Part shown: piece by piece, positions 27,668-34,990 of the stretch
Position numbering within the stretch: position 1 is the stretch's first letter
Layout of the letters: the number at the start of each line of letters is the position of its first letter
NCBI GenBank assembly: GCA_963775625.1
Contig: CAVZJM010000014.1
Coordinates: 186,001 to 250,000, forward strand
Direction: 5' to 3'
DNA: 64,000 bases
Source: JAIBJN01 sp963775625
GTDB lineage: Bacteria; Actinomycetota; Thermoleophilia; Gaiellales; Gaiellaceae
Program-made: the position numbers and the translations under genes
Notes under the pieces: generated by a model
What the model was told of the DNA's origin: nothing
Databases searched by the model: none
The model's input: the letters and a program-made list of their open reading frames with translations, nothing else

Positions 27668-27697
27668 ATGATCGGAGAAGGAGCACGAGGCCGTTGA
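27668..27697 (+). CDS. Possible leader peptide (uORF), MIGEGARGR
   Basis: ATG lies six bases after the -10 box, so it would be translated leaderlessly. Nine codons then TGA. It is Gly/Arg-rich and uses GGA, GCA, CGA and CGT codons, which look uncommon here. It ends 36 bases before a terminator hairpin, an arrangement compatible with attenuation. Very short, so it could be chance. Confidence 0.3.
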   Translation: MIGEGARGR

Positions 27698-27732
27698 GCT
27701 TCGTTGCTGTACGCGAGAGTCTGTGCGCCCCT

Positions 27733-27762
27733 GCCCGCCCGTGCGCTGCCGGCGGGCTTTTT
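27733..27762 (+). terminator. Intrinsic terminator inside a 5' leader
   Basis: GCCCGCC (27733-27739) pairs with GGCGGGC (27751-27757) and is followed directly by five T. It lies between the predicted promoter and the start of the 58-aa gene, so it should reduce or gate transcription of that gene rather than end an upstream gene. Confidence 0.75.
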
Positions 27763-27788
27763 CATGCGCTGAGCCGAAGGAGGCAACG

Positions 27789-27965
27789 TTGGCGAATCAC
27801 CTGACGCCCGAGGAGCTGTCGAAGGAGCTGGGAATCGACCGGGACATGGTCATCCGCGTGTGCATCGAGGAGTCGATCCCGATCTACCACGGGAAGATCG
27901 ACAAGACCCTGTTCCAGGCGCACCTCGAAGCGACGGGCATCGCCACCACGACCCCGGCCGCGTAG
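27789..27965 (+). CDS. Small HTH-like protein, 58 aa
   Basis: TTG start at 27789 is favoured because AAGGAGG lies five bases upstream. The sequence LTPEELSKELGIDRDMVIRV followed by SIPIYHGKIDKTLF looks like a small winged or MerR/excisionase-type helix-turn-helix (inference). It follows a leader with a possible uORF and an intrinsic terminator, so expression is probably conditional. A perfect hairpin follows the stop by 17 bp. Function unknown. Confidence 0.7.
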   Translation: MANHLTPEELSKELGIDRDMVIRVCIEESIPIYHGKIDKTLFQAHLEATGIATTTPAA

Positions 27966-27982
27966 CCTGCGGCCCCACGTTG

Positions 27983-28005
27983 CCAAGTAACAGTCTGTTA
28001 CTTGG
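27983..28005. terminator. Perfect palindromic hairpin after the 58-aa gene
   Basis: CCAAGTAACAG and CTGTTACTTGG are exact complements around a single T. There is no T-run. It is AT-richer than its surroundings. Probably a transcript-end hairpin, but a protein-binding palindrome is possible. Confidence 0.6.
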
Positions 28006-28013
28006 GAGGACTC

Positions 28014-28065
28014 AGAGCTCGATTCACAATGAGCACGGCGCCGTCGTCATTCTGAACCGAGCTCT
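28014..28065. repeat. Mini palindromic repeat
   Basis: Arms AGAGCTCGATTCACAATGA (from 28014) and a near-complement ending CGAGCTCT (to 28065), paired at 17 of 19. It differs from the 14369 copy at the fourth arm position, and both arms changed together (AGAAC/GTTCT to AGAGC/GCTCT), a compensatory change. It abuts the Ku stop codon and separates Ku from the convergent 58-aa gene. Confidence 0.75.
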
Positions 28066-28904
28066 TAGCGGGAGCCCGACGCGGCGCGCTTCTTGCGCGC
28101 GGCCGGCTTCTTCGCCGCGGGCTTCTTGTCCTTCCGGACCTGGGCGACGCTCTCCTTGAGCGCCTCCATCAGGTCGACCACGGGCGCCGGAGCCGGCTGC
28201 TCGGGCGCGACGATCTCCTCGCCCGCGAGCTTGGCGTCGAGCATGGCCTTGAGGACGCCGCGGTACTCGTTCTGGAAATCCTCAGGGTCGAACGTGCCGA
28301 CGAGGCTGGCGACCAGCTGGCGGGCCATCTCGAGCTCGGCGTCCTGCACCTCGGTCTCCGACACGGCCTGGTCGATCTCCTCGCGCGCGCGGATGTCCTC
28401 CGCGTAGTACAGAGTCTCGAGCGCGAGCGACTCGCCGAGTGGGCGGATCAGGCAGAGGTTTTCCTTGCCCCAGAGGACGAACTTGCCGATCGCGGCGACA
28501 TTCGCCTCCTGCATCGCGCGCAGCAGCAGCACGTACGGCCGGCGCTGCGCATCCGCCTCGGCGGGCGAGAGGTAGTAGGCACGGTCGAAGTAGATCGGAT
28601 CGACCTCGTCGAGGTCGACGAAGCGGTCGATGTCGATCGACTGCGAGCGCGTCAGGGCGACCGCCTCGAGGTCGGACTCCTCGACCATGACGAACTGGCC
28701 CTTGGCGAACTCCCAGCCCTTGACGAGCTCGTCGGCCTCGACGTCGCGCTCGTGGAAGGGGCACCAGCGCTTCTGCTTGATGGGCGTGCCGCACTCGCGG
28801 TGGAGCGTTCGGAAGGACACGTCCTTGCGCTGCTGCGCGACGGCGAGCCCGATCGGGATGTTGACCAGGCCGAAGTTGATGGAGCCGTTCCAGATCGTTC
28901 GCAT
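28065..28904 (-). CDS. ku: Non-homologous end-joining protein Ku
   Basis: 279 residues; bacterial Ku homodimers ring DNA ends and recruit LigD. MRTIWNGSINFGLVNIPIGL is the classic N-terminus. FRTLHRECGTPIKQKRWCPF, DEVDPIYFDRAYYLSP, and the bridge region LCLIRPLGESLALETLYY are family blocks. The Lys/Ala-rich C-terminus (KKPAAKKPAARKKRA) resembles the extended DNA-binding tails of actinobacterial Ku. No ligD lies nearby. A possible -10 TAGGCT lies 11 bases before the ATG, so it may have its own promoter downstream of the repeat at 28947. Confidence 0.95.
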   Translation of the reverse strand: MRTIWNGSINFGLVNIPIGLAVAQQRKDVSFRTLHRECGTPIKQKRWCPFHERDVEADELVKGWEFAKGQFVMVEESDLEAVALTRSQSIDIDRFVDLDEVDPIYFDRAYYLSPAEADAQRRPYVLLLRAMQEANVAAIGKFVLWGKENLCLIRPLGESLALETLYYAEDIRAREEIDQAVSETEVQDAELEMARQLVASLVGTFDPEDFQNEYRGVLKAMLDAKLAGEEIVAPEQPAPAPVVDLMEALKESVAQVRKDKKPAAKKPAARKKRAASGSR

Positions 28905-28946
28905 CGAAGTCAGAAAGCCTAGCGGGACCAGGGATTTTCTTCCAGG

Positions 28947-29105
28947 AGGGTCTGACGGATCGCAGCCTGTGCCTCGGGCCGCGCTGCTCGCCCCGAGGAC
29001 TGCGTCCTCACTCGCGCCCGTAGCCTCCGGCTACGAGCACTCCCTGCGTCCTTGCCTCGGAACGACCATCGCACCCCGACGACGAGCGACGTTCCGCCAG
29101 CCCCT
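28947..29105 (-). repeat. Long palindromic element, copy 2
   Basis: Core 28966-29081 is the reverse complement of 61464-61579 with only about seven differences by eye. The arms AGGGTCTGACGG and CCGCCAGCCCCT pair at 10 of 12 and are unrelated to the arms of other copies. Internal hairpins include GTAGCC/GGCTAC. It occupies the 3' end of the NlpC/P60 gene, from its stop codon to 42 bp before Ku. Confidence 0.8.
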
Positions 29106-30279
29106 AGACGACCCGGCGGGCGCCGACCCAGCGCGAGCGGTACCAGGGCTCGCGGAGGCTCGAGATCTTCACGACGTCGCCCGAGCTCGGCGAGTGCACG
29201 AAACGGCCGCCGCCGATGTAGATGCCGTCGTGGCCGAGGCCGTCGAAGAAGACGATGTCGCCCGGCCGAAGCGCACTTCGCGCCACCTTCTTCCCGACCC
29301 GGTACTGGGCGGACACGACGCGCGGAAGCGAGACGCCGACGCGCGAGAAGACGTACATGACGAAGCCCGAGCAGTCGAAGCCGGCGCGCGGTGACTCACC
29401 GCCCCAGCGGTACGGGGTTCCCAGGTAGCGCTGCGCCACGGCGGCGACCCGCGCGCCCCGGCCCGACGGCTTCGGCGCCGCGTGCTTCGGAGGAGCCGGC
29501 TTGGACGCTCTGGCCTCGCGCCGGATTCCGAGCGCGCCGAGCGTCTGGGGGCCGACGATGCCGTCGACGAGGAGCCCCTTCCTCTTCTGGAAGGCGCGGA
29601 CGGCGGCCCTGCTCACGGGCCCGTAGAGGCCGTCCACCGGGACGCCGAGCGCCCGCTGGACCGGGGCGACCCACCAGGCGCGGACGATCCTCTCCGCCGG
29701 GGTGGTGCGGTGGAGCGCCGCCCGGGTCTGCGGCCCGACGATCCCGTCCACGAGCAGGCCGTGCCGCTGCTGGAAGGCGCGAACGGCGGCGCGCGTCCGC
29801 GGCCCGAAGATGCCGTCGGCCGCGACGCCGAGCTTCCGCTGCAGCTTGGCGACCGCCGGGCCGCGGCTGCCCACGCGGAGAAGCTCGACTCGAACCTCTG
29901 CGGCGCCCGAGGTTCGTGCGCGACCGTGGGCGCCGCCCGGAACCGGAAGCGCGGCCGCCACGGCGGCGACGACGAGCGCCGCGCCTGCAACCCGCGCCTG
30001 CGGCAGCGTCCCGGGCTCGGCGGCCAGCCGCTTCGCCCGCGCCCTGGTCTGCGAGATGTCCCAGACCTCGGGGTCGGTGAGATCGCGCGCAGCTCCGCCC
30101 CGACCGTCCTGGACTCGGACCGGCCCGTCGAGGTCGAGGAGCGCCAGAGAAACGAGGCTGCGACGAACGCCGTCGCCGGGATCCCGACCCTCCCGGCGAC
30201 ACCGGGACCGTGCCAGGGACCGCTCCCAGAGCTCGGTCTCTCCGAGATCGCGCCGTACCCGATCCAGCGTCGCGGTCAT
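29104..30279 (-). CDS. NlpC/P60 peptidoglycan endopeptidase with two PG_binding_1 domains
   Basis: 391 residues. Residues 1-90 are a charged cytoplasmic segment, followed by a membrane helix (RVAGAALVVAAVAAALPV). Two peptidoglycan-binding repeats follow (about 135-190 and 205-255), each with an FGPRTRAAVRAFQQRHGLL-like core. The NlpC/P60 domain (about 280-391) has Cys in FDCSGFVMYVF, His in GLGHDGIYIG and a third polar residue in FVHSPSSGDVV. It should cleave stem-peptide bonds in the wall. The catalytic domain is nearly the same as that of the next gene. Confidence 0.9.
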   Translation of the reverse strand: MTATLDRVRRDLGETELWERSLARSRCRREGRDPGDGVRRSLVSLALLDLDGPVRVQDGRGGAARDLTDPEVWDISQTRARAKRLAAEPGTLPQARVAGAALVVAAVAAALPVPGGAHGRARTSGAAEVRVELLRVGSRGPAVAKLQRKLGVAADGIFGPRTRAAVRAFQQRHGLLVDGIVGPQTRAALHRTTPAERIVRAWWVAPVQRALGVPVDGLYGPVSRAAVRAFQKRKGLLVDGIVGPQTLGALGIRREARASKPAPPKHAAPKPSGRGARVAAVAQRYLGTPYRWGGESPRAGFDCSGFVMYVFSRVGVSLPRVVSAQYRVGKKVARSALRPGDIVFFDGLGHDGIYIGGGRFVHSPSSGDVVKISSLREPWYRSRWVGARRVV

Positions 30280-30349
30280 GGCAGACCCCCTTCCCGACGG
30301 CCGACGTGCGACGAAGGGCGGGAGGCTAACAGACCCCTCTGAGACGTGC

Positions 30350-31414
30350 CTAGAGGATGCGCCGCGCGCCCACGTATGTGGACGAGTAGTAGCCCGTCAT
30401 CGCCGAGATCTTCACGACGTCACCCGTGTGCGGCGAGTGGATGAACTGGTTGCCGCCGATGTAGATGCCCACGTGGCCGAGGCCGTTGAAGAAGACGAGG
30501 TCGCCGGCCTGGAGCTGAGAACGGGAGACGCCGACGCCGACGGCGTACTGCGTGGAGACCGTCCGGGGCAGCGAGACGCCGACCCGCGAGAAGACGTAGT
30601 AGGTGAAGCCGGAGCAGTCGAAGCCGGTGCTGGGCGACTCGCCGCCCCACTGGTACGGGATGCCCAGGTACTGCATGGCGATCCCGACGACGCCGCCGTA
30701 CTTCGAGGGCGGGGCTGACCCGCCGCCACCGCCGCTCGTCGTCGACTGGGTGCTGACTCGGGCGCGCGCGGCCGCCTCGAGGCGGTCCTGGCGCCTGCGC
30801 TCCTCTGCCTTCAGCTCGGCGATCTGATCCTTGATCGAGGAGAGCAGCTCCTGGCGCTGAGCCAGGGTCGATTCGATCTCGCGACGCTTGGCGGCTCGTT
30901 CTGCGACGACCTGCTCCTGCCGGCTCCGCGCCTTTTCGAGCTCGGCCTCGCGCTGCTTGATCTCCTCCCGGAACTTGCGCACCTCGGTCAGGATCTGCGC
31001 GTCCTGGTCGCTGACACGGCTGGCCGTGTCGATGCCGTCGAGGATCTCGTCCAGGCTGGAGGACCCGAGCAGGATCTCGACGAGGTCCGGGCTGCCGTTC
31101 TGGTACAGCTGGACGAGCCGCGCCTCGAGCGTTCCCTGCGCGGAACCGAGGTTGGAGCGCGCGATCTTCAAGCGCTTCTCGTTGAGCTTCTGCGCGGCGA
31201 CGATCTCGTCGAGCTCGACCTGCGCGCTGTTGTACGCCTCGACGACGAGCTCGAGGCTCGAGTCGAGCTCCTGGATCTGAGCGAGAACCTGCCTGGCTTC
31301 GGCCTCCTTCGTCTCGATCGGAGGAGCCGGGGTTGCCGGCCCCGCCAGCGGGAGAACCGCCAGCGCGAGAAGCACGAGAAGGAGGGCGTGTCGAGTGGTT
31401 AGTCTGATGCTCAA
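30350..31414 (-). CDS. Secreted NlpC/P60 endopeptidase with N-terminal coiled coil (RipA/CwlO-like)
   Basis: 354 residues from TTG at 31414 (start uncertain). A signal peptide (ALLLVLLALAVLPLAGPATP) is followed by a long coiled coil (about 40-225: ARQVLAQIQELDSSLELVV, EIKQREAELEKARSRQ). A Gly/Ser linker leads to an NlpC/P60 domain with Cys in FDCSGFTYYVF, His in GLGHVGIYIG and FIHSPHTGDVV. This layout matches FtsEX-regulated hydrolases of the RipA/CwlO type; partner regulation is inferred, and no ftsEX lies here. Paralogous catalytic domain to the 29104 gene. Confidence 0.88.
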   Translation of the reverse strand: MSIRLTTRHALLLVLLALAVLPLAGPATPAPPIETKEAEARQVLAQIQELDSSLELVVEAYNSAQVELDEIVAAQKLNEKRLKIARSNLGSAQGTLEARLVQLYQNGSPDLVEILLGSSSLDEILDGIDTASRVSDQDAQILTEVRKFREEIKQREAELEKARSRQEQVVAERAAKRREIESTLAQRQELLSSIKDQIAELKAEERRRQDRLEAAARARVSTQSTTSGGGGGSAPPSKYGGVVGIAMQYLGIPYQWGGESPSTGFDCSGFTYYVFSRVGVSLPRTVSTQYAVGVGVSRSQLQAGDLVFFNGLGHVGIYIGGNQFIHSPHTGDVVKISAMTGYYSSTYVGARRIL

Positions 31415-31554
31415 CCCCTGCCAGGGGACAAGATGCGCGCTACGCCTGTGCCCGGCGCCTGCACAAGTCGGGCATGGTAACAGGGGTTCTGGACGGGCCG
31501 CAAACGGAAGCGTCGCCCCGGAGCGCTCGCGGAAGCTGGTACGCTCCTCCGCTC

Positions 31555-32578
31555 GTGGACGCGGGTGCTCGAAGACCCTGGATCCGGTTCGCGGCAGTAG
31601 GCGCGCTCGCCCTTGCCGCTCTCCTCTCCTCCTCGGCGGCTCGCGCCGACGATCCGGCGACTCTGCGGAGCGAGGTCGAGCGCCTCCGGGCGGAGAACGA
31701 CGGGCTCGCCGCCCGCTCGCAGGCCGCGCTCCTCGACCTCTATGCGCTCGAGACGCGGCTCGCTCGCGCCGAGCGGCGGCTGGCCGCGCTCGGCGCGACG
31801 GCGAGCGGCCCTCGAGCGCGAGGAGGCGGCCGCTCGGGGTCGCCTCGAGCTCGCCCGGGCAGATGTCGAGGAGGCCGAGCGCCGCCTGGGCAACCATCTG
31901 CGCGAGCTCTACGTGCAAGGCGAGGTCGACCCCCTCGCGGTGATTCTCGCCGCCGAGTCGCTGGACGACGCCCTCTCCGCCTTCGACGGCCTCACGCGCC
32001 TTGCCGACCAGGACGGCTCGATCCTCGCAGAGCTCCGCGGAGCAAGGCTGGAGCTCCAGCGCTCGCTCCGCGCGCTCGGCGAGCGCAGCGCCGAGCTGCG
32101 CCAGGTCGTCGCCCGCACCGAGGCGGAGCAGGCCGGGCTCGCCTCGGCGCACGCCGAGCGGAAGGCCTACCTCGCCGGCCTCGCGGGCCGGCGGGAGCTG
32201 AACGACCGCCAGATCGCCCGCCTGAGCGCGCAGGCCGCGGAGGCCTCGGCCGAGACACCGAGCCCGGGCTCGAGACCGGAGACCCAGCCCGAATCGTCCG
32301 ACCCCAAGCCCGGCGGTTCGCAGATGGTGGTCGACGTCGTCGCCTACTGCGGCGGGGTGGGCACCGCGAGCGGGCTCCCGCTCGGCTGGGGCACGGTCGC
32401 CGTCGACCCGCGCGTGTTCCCGTTCGGGACGAAGATGTTCATCCCCGGCTATGGCGACGGCGTCGCCGCCGACACCGGGTCGGCGATCATCGGCAGGATC
32501 ATCGACATCTGGTTCCCCACGTGCGCGCAGGCGCGGGCGTGGGGCCGGAAGACACTGACGATCACGGTCTACTGGTAA
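31555..32578 (+). CDS. Secreted coiled-coil protein with C-terminal 3D domain, apparent frameshift
   Basis: GTG at 31555 opens a frame with a signal peptide (FAAVGALALAALLSSSAARA) and a coiled coil (LRSEVERLRAENDGLAARSQ to RRLAALGA). At about 31800 the frame is lost. The next frame continues the coiled coil (ALEREEAAARGRLELARADV) and ends with a 3D domain (LGWGTVAVDPRVFPFGTKMF, AADTGSAIIGRIIDIWF). One extra base near 31795-31812 accounts for it. About 340 residues if restored. 3D domains occur in MltA/YocH-like wall enzymes. Divergent from the NlpC/P60 gene, which has a similar coiled-coil module. Confidence 0.8.
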
Positions 32579-32622
32579 TGCCCGGCCGCGTTTGCCGGTC
32601 AGGCATCGTGCGGCAACGGCGC

Positions 32623-32628
32623 TAGACT
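32623..32628 (+). promoter_or_regulatory. -10 box TAGACT upstream of the response regulator
   Basis: TAGACT lies 34 bases before the proposed start at 32663, leaving a short leader that contains GAGGAGG. No clear -35 was seen. Confidence 0.4.
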
Positions 32629-32662
32629 CTCCTCTCGTCACCGGCGAGCAGAGGAGGCAGCG

Positions 32663-33346
32663 ACGTCAGTCGCGGAGGATCGGCCCCCGGGGAAGCAGCT
32701 CGAGGAGCTGCGCGTCCTGCTCGTCGACGATCACGACCTGTTCCGGAGCGGCCTGAGGAGCCTGCTCGAGGAGCAGGGCCTCCAGGTCGTCGGTGAGGCC
32801 GACAACGGCCGGGACGCGCTGCGCCTCGTCGGCGAGCTCGCGCCCGACGTCGTCGTCATGGACTTGAAGATGCCCGAGCTTACCGGCGTCGAGACGACGC
32901 GCCAGGTGTCGAGCATCGCGCCCAGGACGCGCGTGGTCGTCCTGACCATCTCCGTGGACGACGACGACGTCATGGCCGCCGTCATGGCAGGCGCGTGCGG
33001 TTACCTGCTGAAGGACTCCTCCATCGACCAGCTGATCGCGGGCATCCGCGCAGCCGCGAGCGGCGAGTCGCTCATCTCGCCGCACATCGCCGCGAAGGTC
33101 CTCCAGCGCCTGCGCTCGCAGAGCGCAGACACCGCGGCCGCGCGCACGATCCGCGCCGAGCTGTCCGACCGGGAGCTCGAGGTCCTCCGCTTGATCGCGA
33201 TCGGCAAGGACAACGCCGAGATCGCGCGCGACCTCTACATCAGCCCGAAGACGGTCAAGAACCACATCTCGAACATCCTCATGAAGCTCCAGATCGAGAA
33301 CCGCATCCAGGCGGCGGTCTACGCCGTTCGGAGCGGAATCGTCTAG
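32663..33346 (+). CDS. NarL/LuxR-type response regulator, possible ACG start
   Basis: Receiver domain with acidic pair LLVDDHDLFR, phospho-acceptor Asp67 in VVVMDLKMPEL, Thr in VVVLTIS and Lys in GYLLKDSS. The C-terminal LuxR helix-turn-helix is ELSDRELEVLRLIAIGKDNA to SPKTVKNHISNILMKL. Back to the previous stop there is no in-frame ATG, GTG or TTG. ACG at 32663 sits five bases after a strong GAGGAGG, so it is the best start by position; a CTG at 32708 is the alternative. 227 residues. No sensor kinase gene is adjacent. Targets unknown; cell-wall genes surround it. Confidence 0.88.
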   Translation, partial: TSVAEDRPPGKQLEELRVLLVDDHDLFRSGLRSLLEEQGLQVVGEADNGRDALRLVGELAPDVVVMDLKMPELTGVETTRQVSSIAPRTRVVVLTISVDDDDVMAAVMAGACGYLLKDSSIDQLIAGIRAAASGESLISPHIAAKVLQRLRSQSADTAAARTIRAELSDRELEVLRLIAIGKDNAEIARDLYISPKTVKNHISNILMKLQIENRIQAAVYAVRSGIV

Positions 33347-33401
33347 AGAGCCCCTCCCGAAGCGATGATCTGTGCCGAGTCACCACTCCGGAAGGGGCTC
33401 T
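33347..33401. repeat. Mini palindromic repeat, variant stem
   Basis: AGAGCCCCTCCCG and CGGAAGGGGCTCT pair over 13 positions with one wobble. The loop contains CTGTGCCGAGTC, shared with the 14369 element although the stem base is different. It lies between the stop codons of convergent genes. Confidence 0.7.
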
Positions 33402-33690
33402 AGCGCGTCCTCGCCAGGGTGCCGAGGAGGCCTCTGAGCCGGGCCAGCTCCTCTTCGAGGAGTGTGAGCCGCGCCTTCAGGATGCGCACATCGCCTACGT
33501 GCTCGTCGCTGCCCGCCAGCTCGCGGATCCGCTCCCCGGTGCGGAGCCGCTCGCCGTCGAGGGCGAGAGCGCGCGCATAGCCGTCCGTCAGCGTCAGCTC
33601 GACCGTCTTCTCGTCCGCCCGCCGCTGCGTCTCGGCGCGATCCAGCAGGAGGCGGATGCGGTCGAAGAGGATCGAGAGGTCGTCGCTCAT
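33400..33690 (-). CDS. Hypothetical protein, 96 aa, helical
   Basis: ATG at 33690, MSDDLSILFDRIRLLLDRAE onward. Nearly all predicted helix. Heptad pattern in the C-terminal half (VRILKARLTLLEEELARLRG) suggests a coiled coil. No family recognised. It sits between the response regulator and dacB, convergent with the former and divergent from the latter. Confidence 0.6.
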   Translation of the reverse strand: MSDDLSILFDRIRLLLDRAETQRRADEKTVELTLTDGYARALALDGERLRTGERIRELAGSDEHVGDVRILKARLTLLEEELARLRGLLGTLARTR

Positions 33691-33765
33691 GCGGAAACGG
33701 AACGTACCGAGCCGGAGCCGCCCGTCCAAGGGCCGAACGGCCTATCCTGCCCGGCAGCTGGACCT

Positions 33766-34990
33766 ATGAGGAGGGTAGGGGTCACCGGAAAGCGCATGCT
33801 CGCGGGCGTCGCGTCGCTCGTCTTCGCGGCGGCCGTCGCGGCGCCGGCGGGCGCCCAGTCGCTGCGTCAGGAGCTCGACCGGGCGCTCACGATCGCAGGC
33901 GTCTCCCGAGCCCAGACCGGGGCGCTCGCGCTCGACCTCCGGACCGGCGACGTGGTCTACGGGTGGCACCGCGGCCGTTCGCTCCGCCCCGCCTCCAACG
34001 AGAAGCTGGGCGTCGCGCTCACCGCCCTCGACCGGCTCGGCCCCGAGTATCGGATCCGAACCGAGGTGCTCGGCGCCGGCTCACAGGCCGGCGCCACCTG
34101 GCAGGGCAGGCTCGTGCTCAGGGGCTACGGCGACCCGACCCTCAAGACGGACGACCTCCGAAGGCTCGCAGCGAAGCTGCGCGCCTCCGGCATTCGGCGC
34201 GTGACCGGCCGAGTCTCGGGCGACGAGACGTACTTCGACACGCGGCGCACGGCGGCCGGCTGGCGCCCTTCGTACTACAAGAACGAGTCGCCTCCGCTCT
34301 CAGCCCTCGTCGTCGACCGGGCCAAGGTCGGCGGGCGGACGGTCGACGCTCCGGCCCTCTCGGCTGCCAGGGCGTTCCGGAAGGCTCTCGTTCGTGCTGG
34401 GATCTCCGTCGGCGGCCGGGCCGCGCGCGGCAGCGCTCCCGCCGGCTCGGCGACGCTCGCCGTCGTGCGTTCCCGCGTCATGTCCACGATCGTCCGTCGC
34501 ATGAACAAGATCAGCGACAACTTCTTCGCGGAGATGCTCGTCAAGCACCTCGGCGCGGCGATCCGCGGCGAGGGGACGACGAAGGCCGGTTGCATCGTCA
34601 TCCGCCGCGAGCTGGCTGCGCGCGGCGTCCCGCTCGCCGGCGTCCGGATCGTCGACGGCTCCGGGCTGTCGCGCCTGGATCGCGCCACGGCCGGCGCGCT
34701 GGCCCAGCTGCTCGTCTCCGCGTGGCGCGACCCGGTCGTCCGGTCACCGTTCTTCTCCTCGCTCGCCGTGGCCGGCGTGGACGGGACGCTCGAGGACCGC
34801 ATGCGCACCGGCCCCGCCCGCGGCCGCGTACGCGCGAAGACGGGGACGACGAGCGCGTCGTCGGCGCTCTCGGGCTATGCGGGCACGCGCTACGTCTTCG
34901 CCATCCTCCAGAACGGCAGCCCGGTCAACTGGACGCATGGCCCGTCGCGCCCAGGACCGCTTCGCCCAGGCGCTCGCGCGAGCGCTCTAG
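33766..34990 (+). CDS. dacB: D-alanyl-D-alanine carboxypeptidase/endopeptidase (PBP4, DacB), apparent late frameshift
   Basis: Signal peptide (MLAGVASLVFAAAVAAPAGA), then a class C penicillin-binding fold: S77 and K80 in PASNEK, SDN in KISDNFFAEML, and KTG in RAKTGTTSASSALSG. It trims stem peptides or cleaves cross-links outside the membrane. After VNWT at about 34934 the original frame runs on antisense to ligA with no natural end. The next frame gives ARRAQDRFAQALARAL and TAG at 34990, a typical DacB terminus. One extra base is implied. About 407 residues if restored. TATCCT at 33743 may be its -10. Confidence 0.87.

Noticed and set aside
30350..32641. Single 763-codon minus-strand frame
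   Set aside because: Only the part from TTG 31414 has a signal peptide and domains; the upstream part is antisense to the 3D-domain gene.
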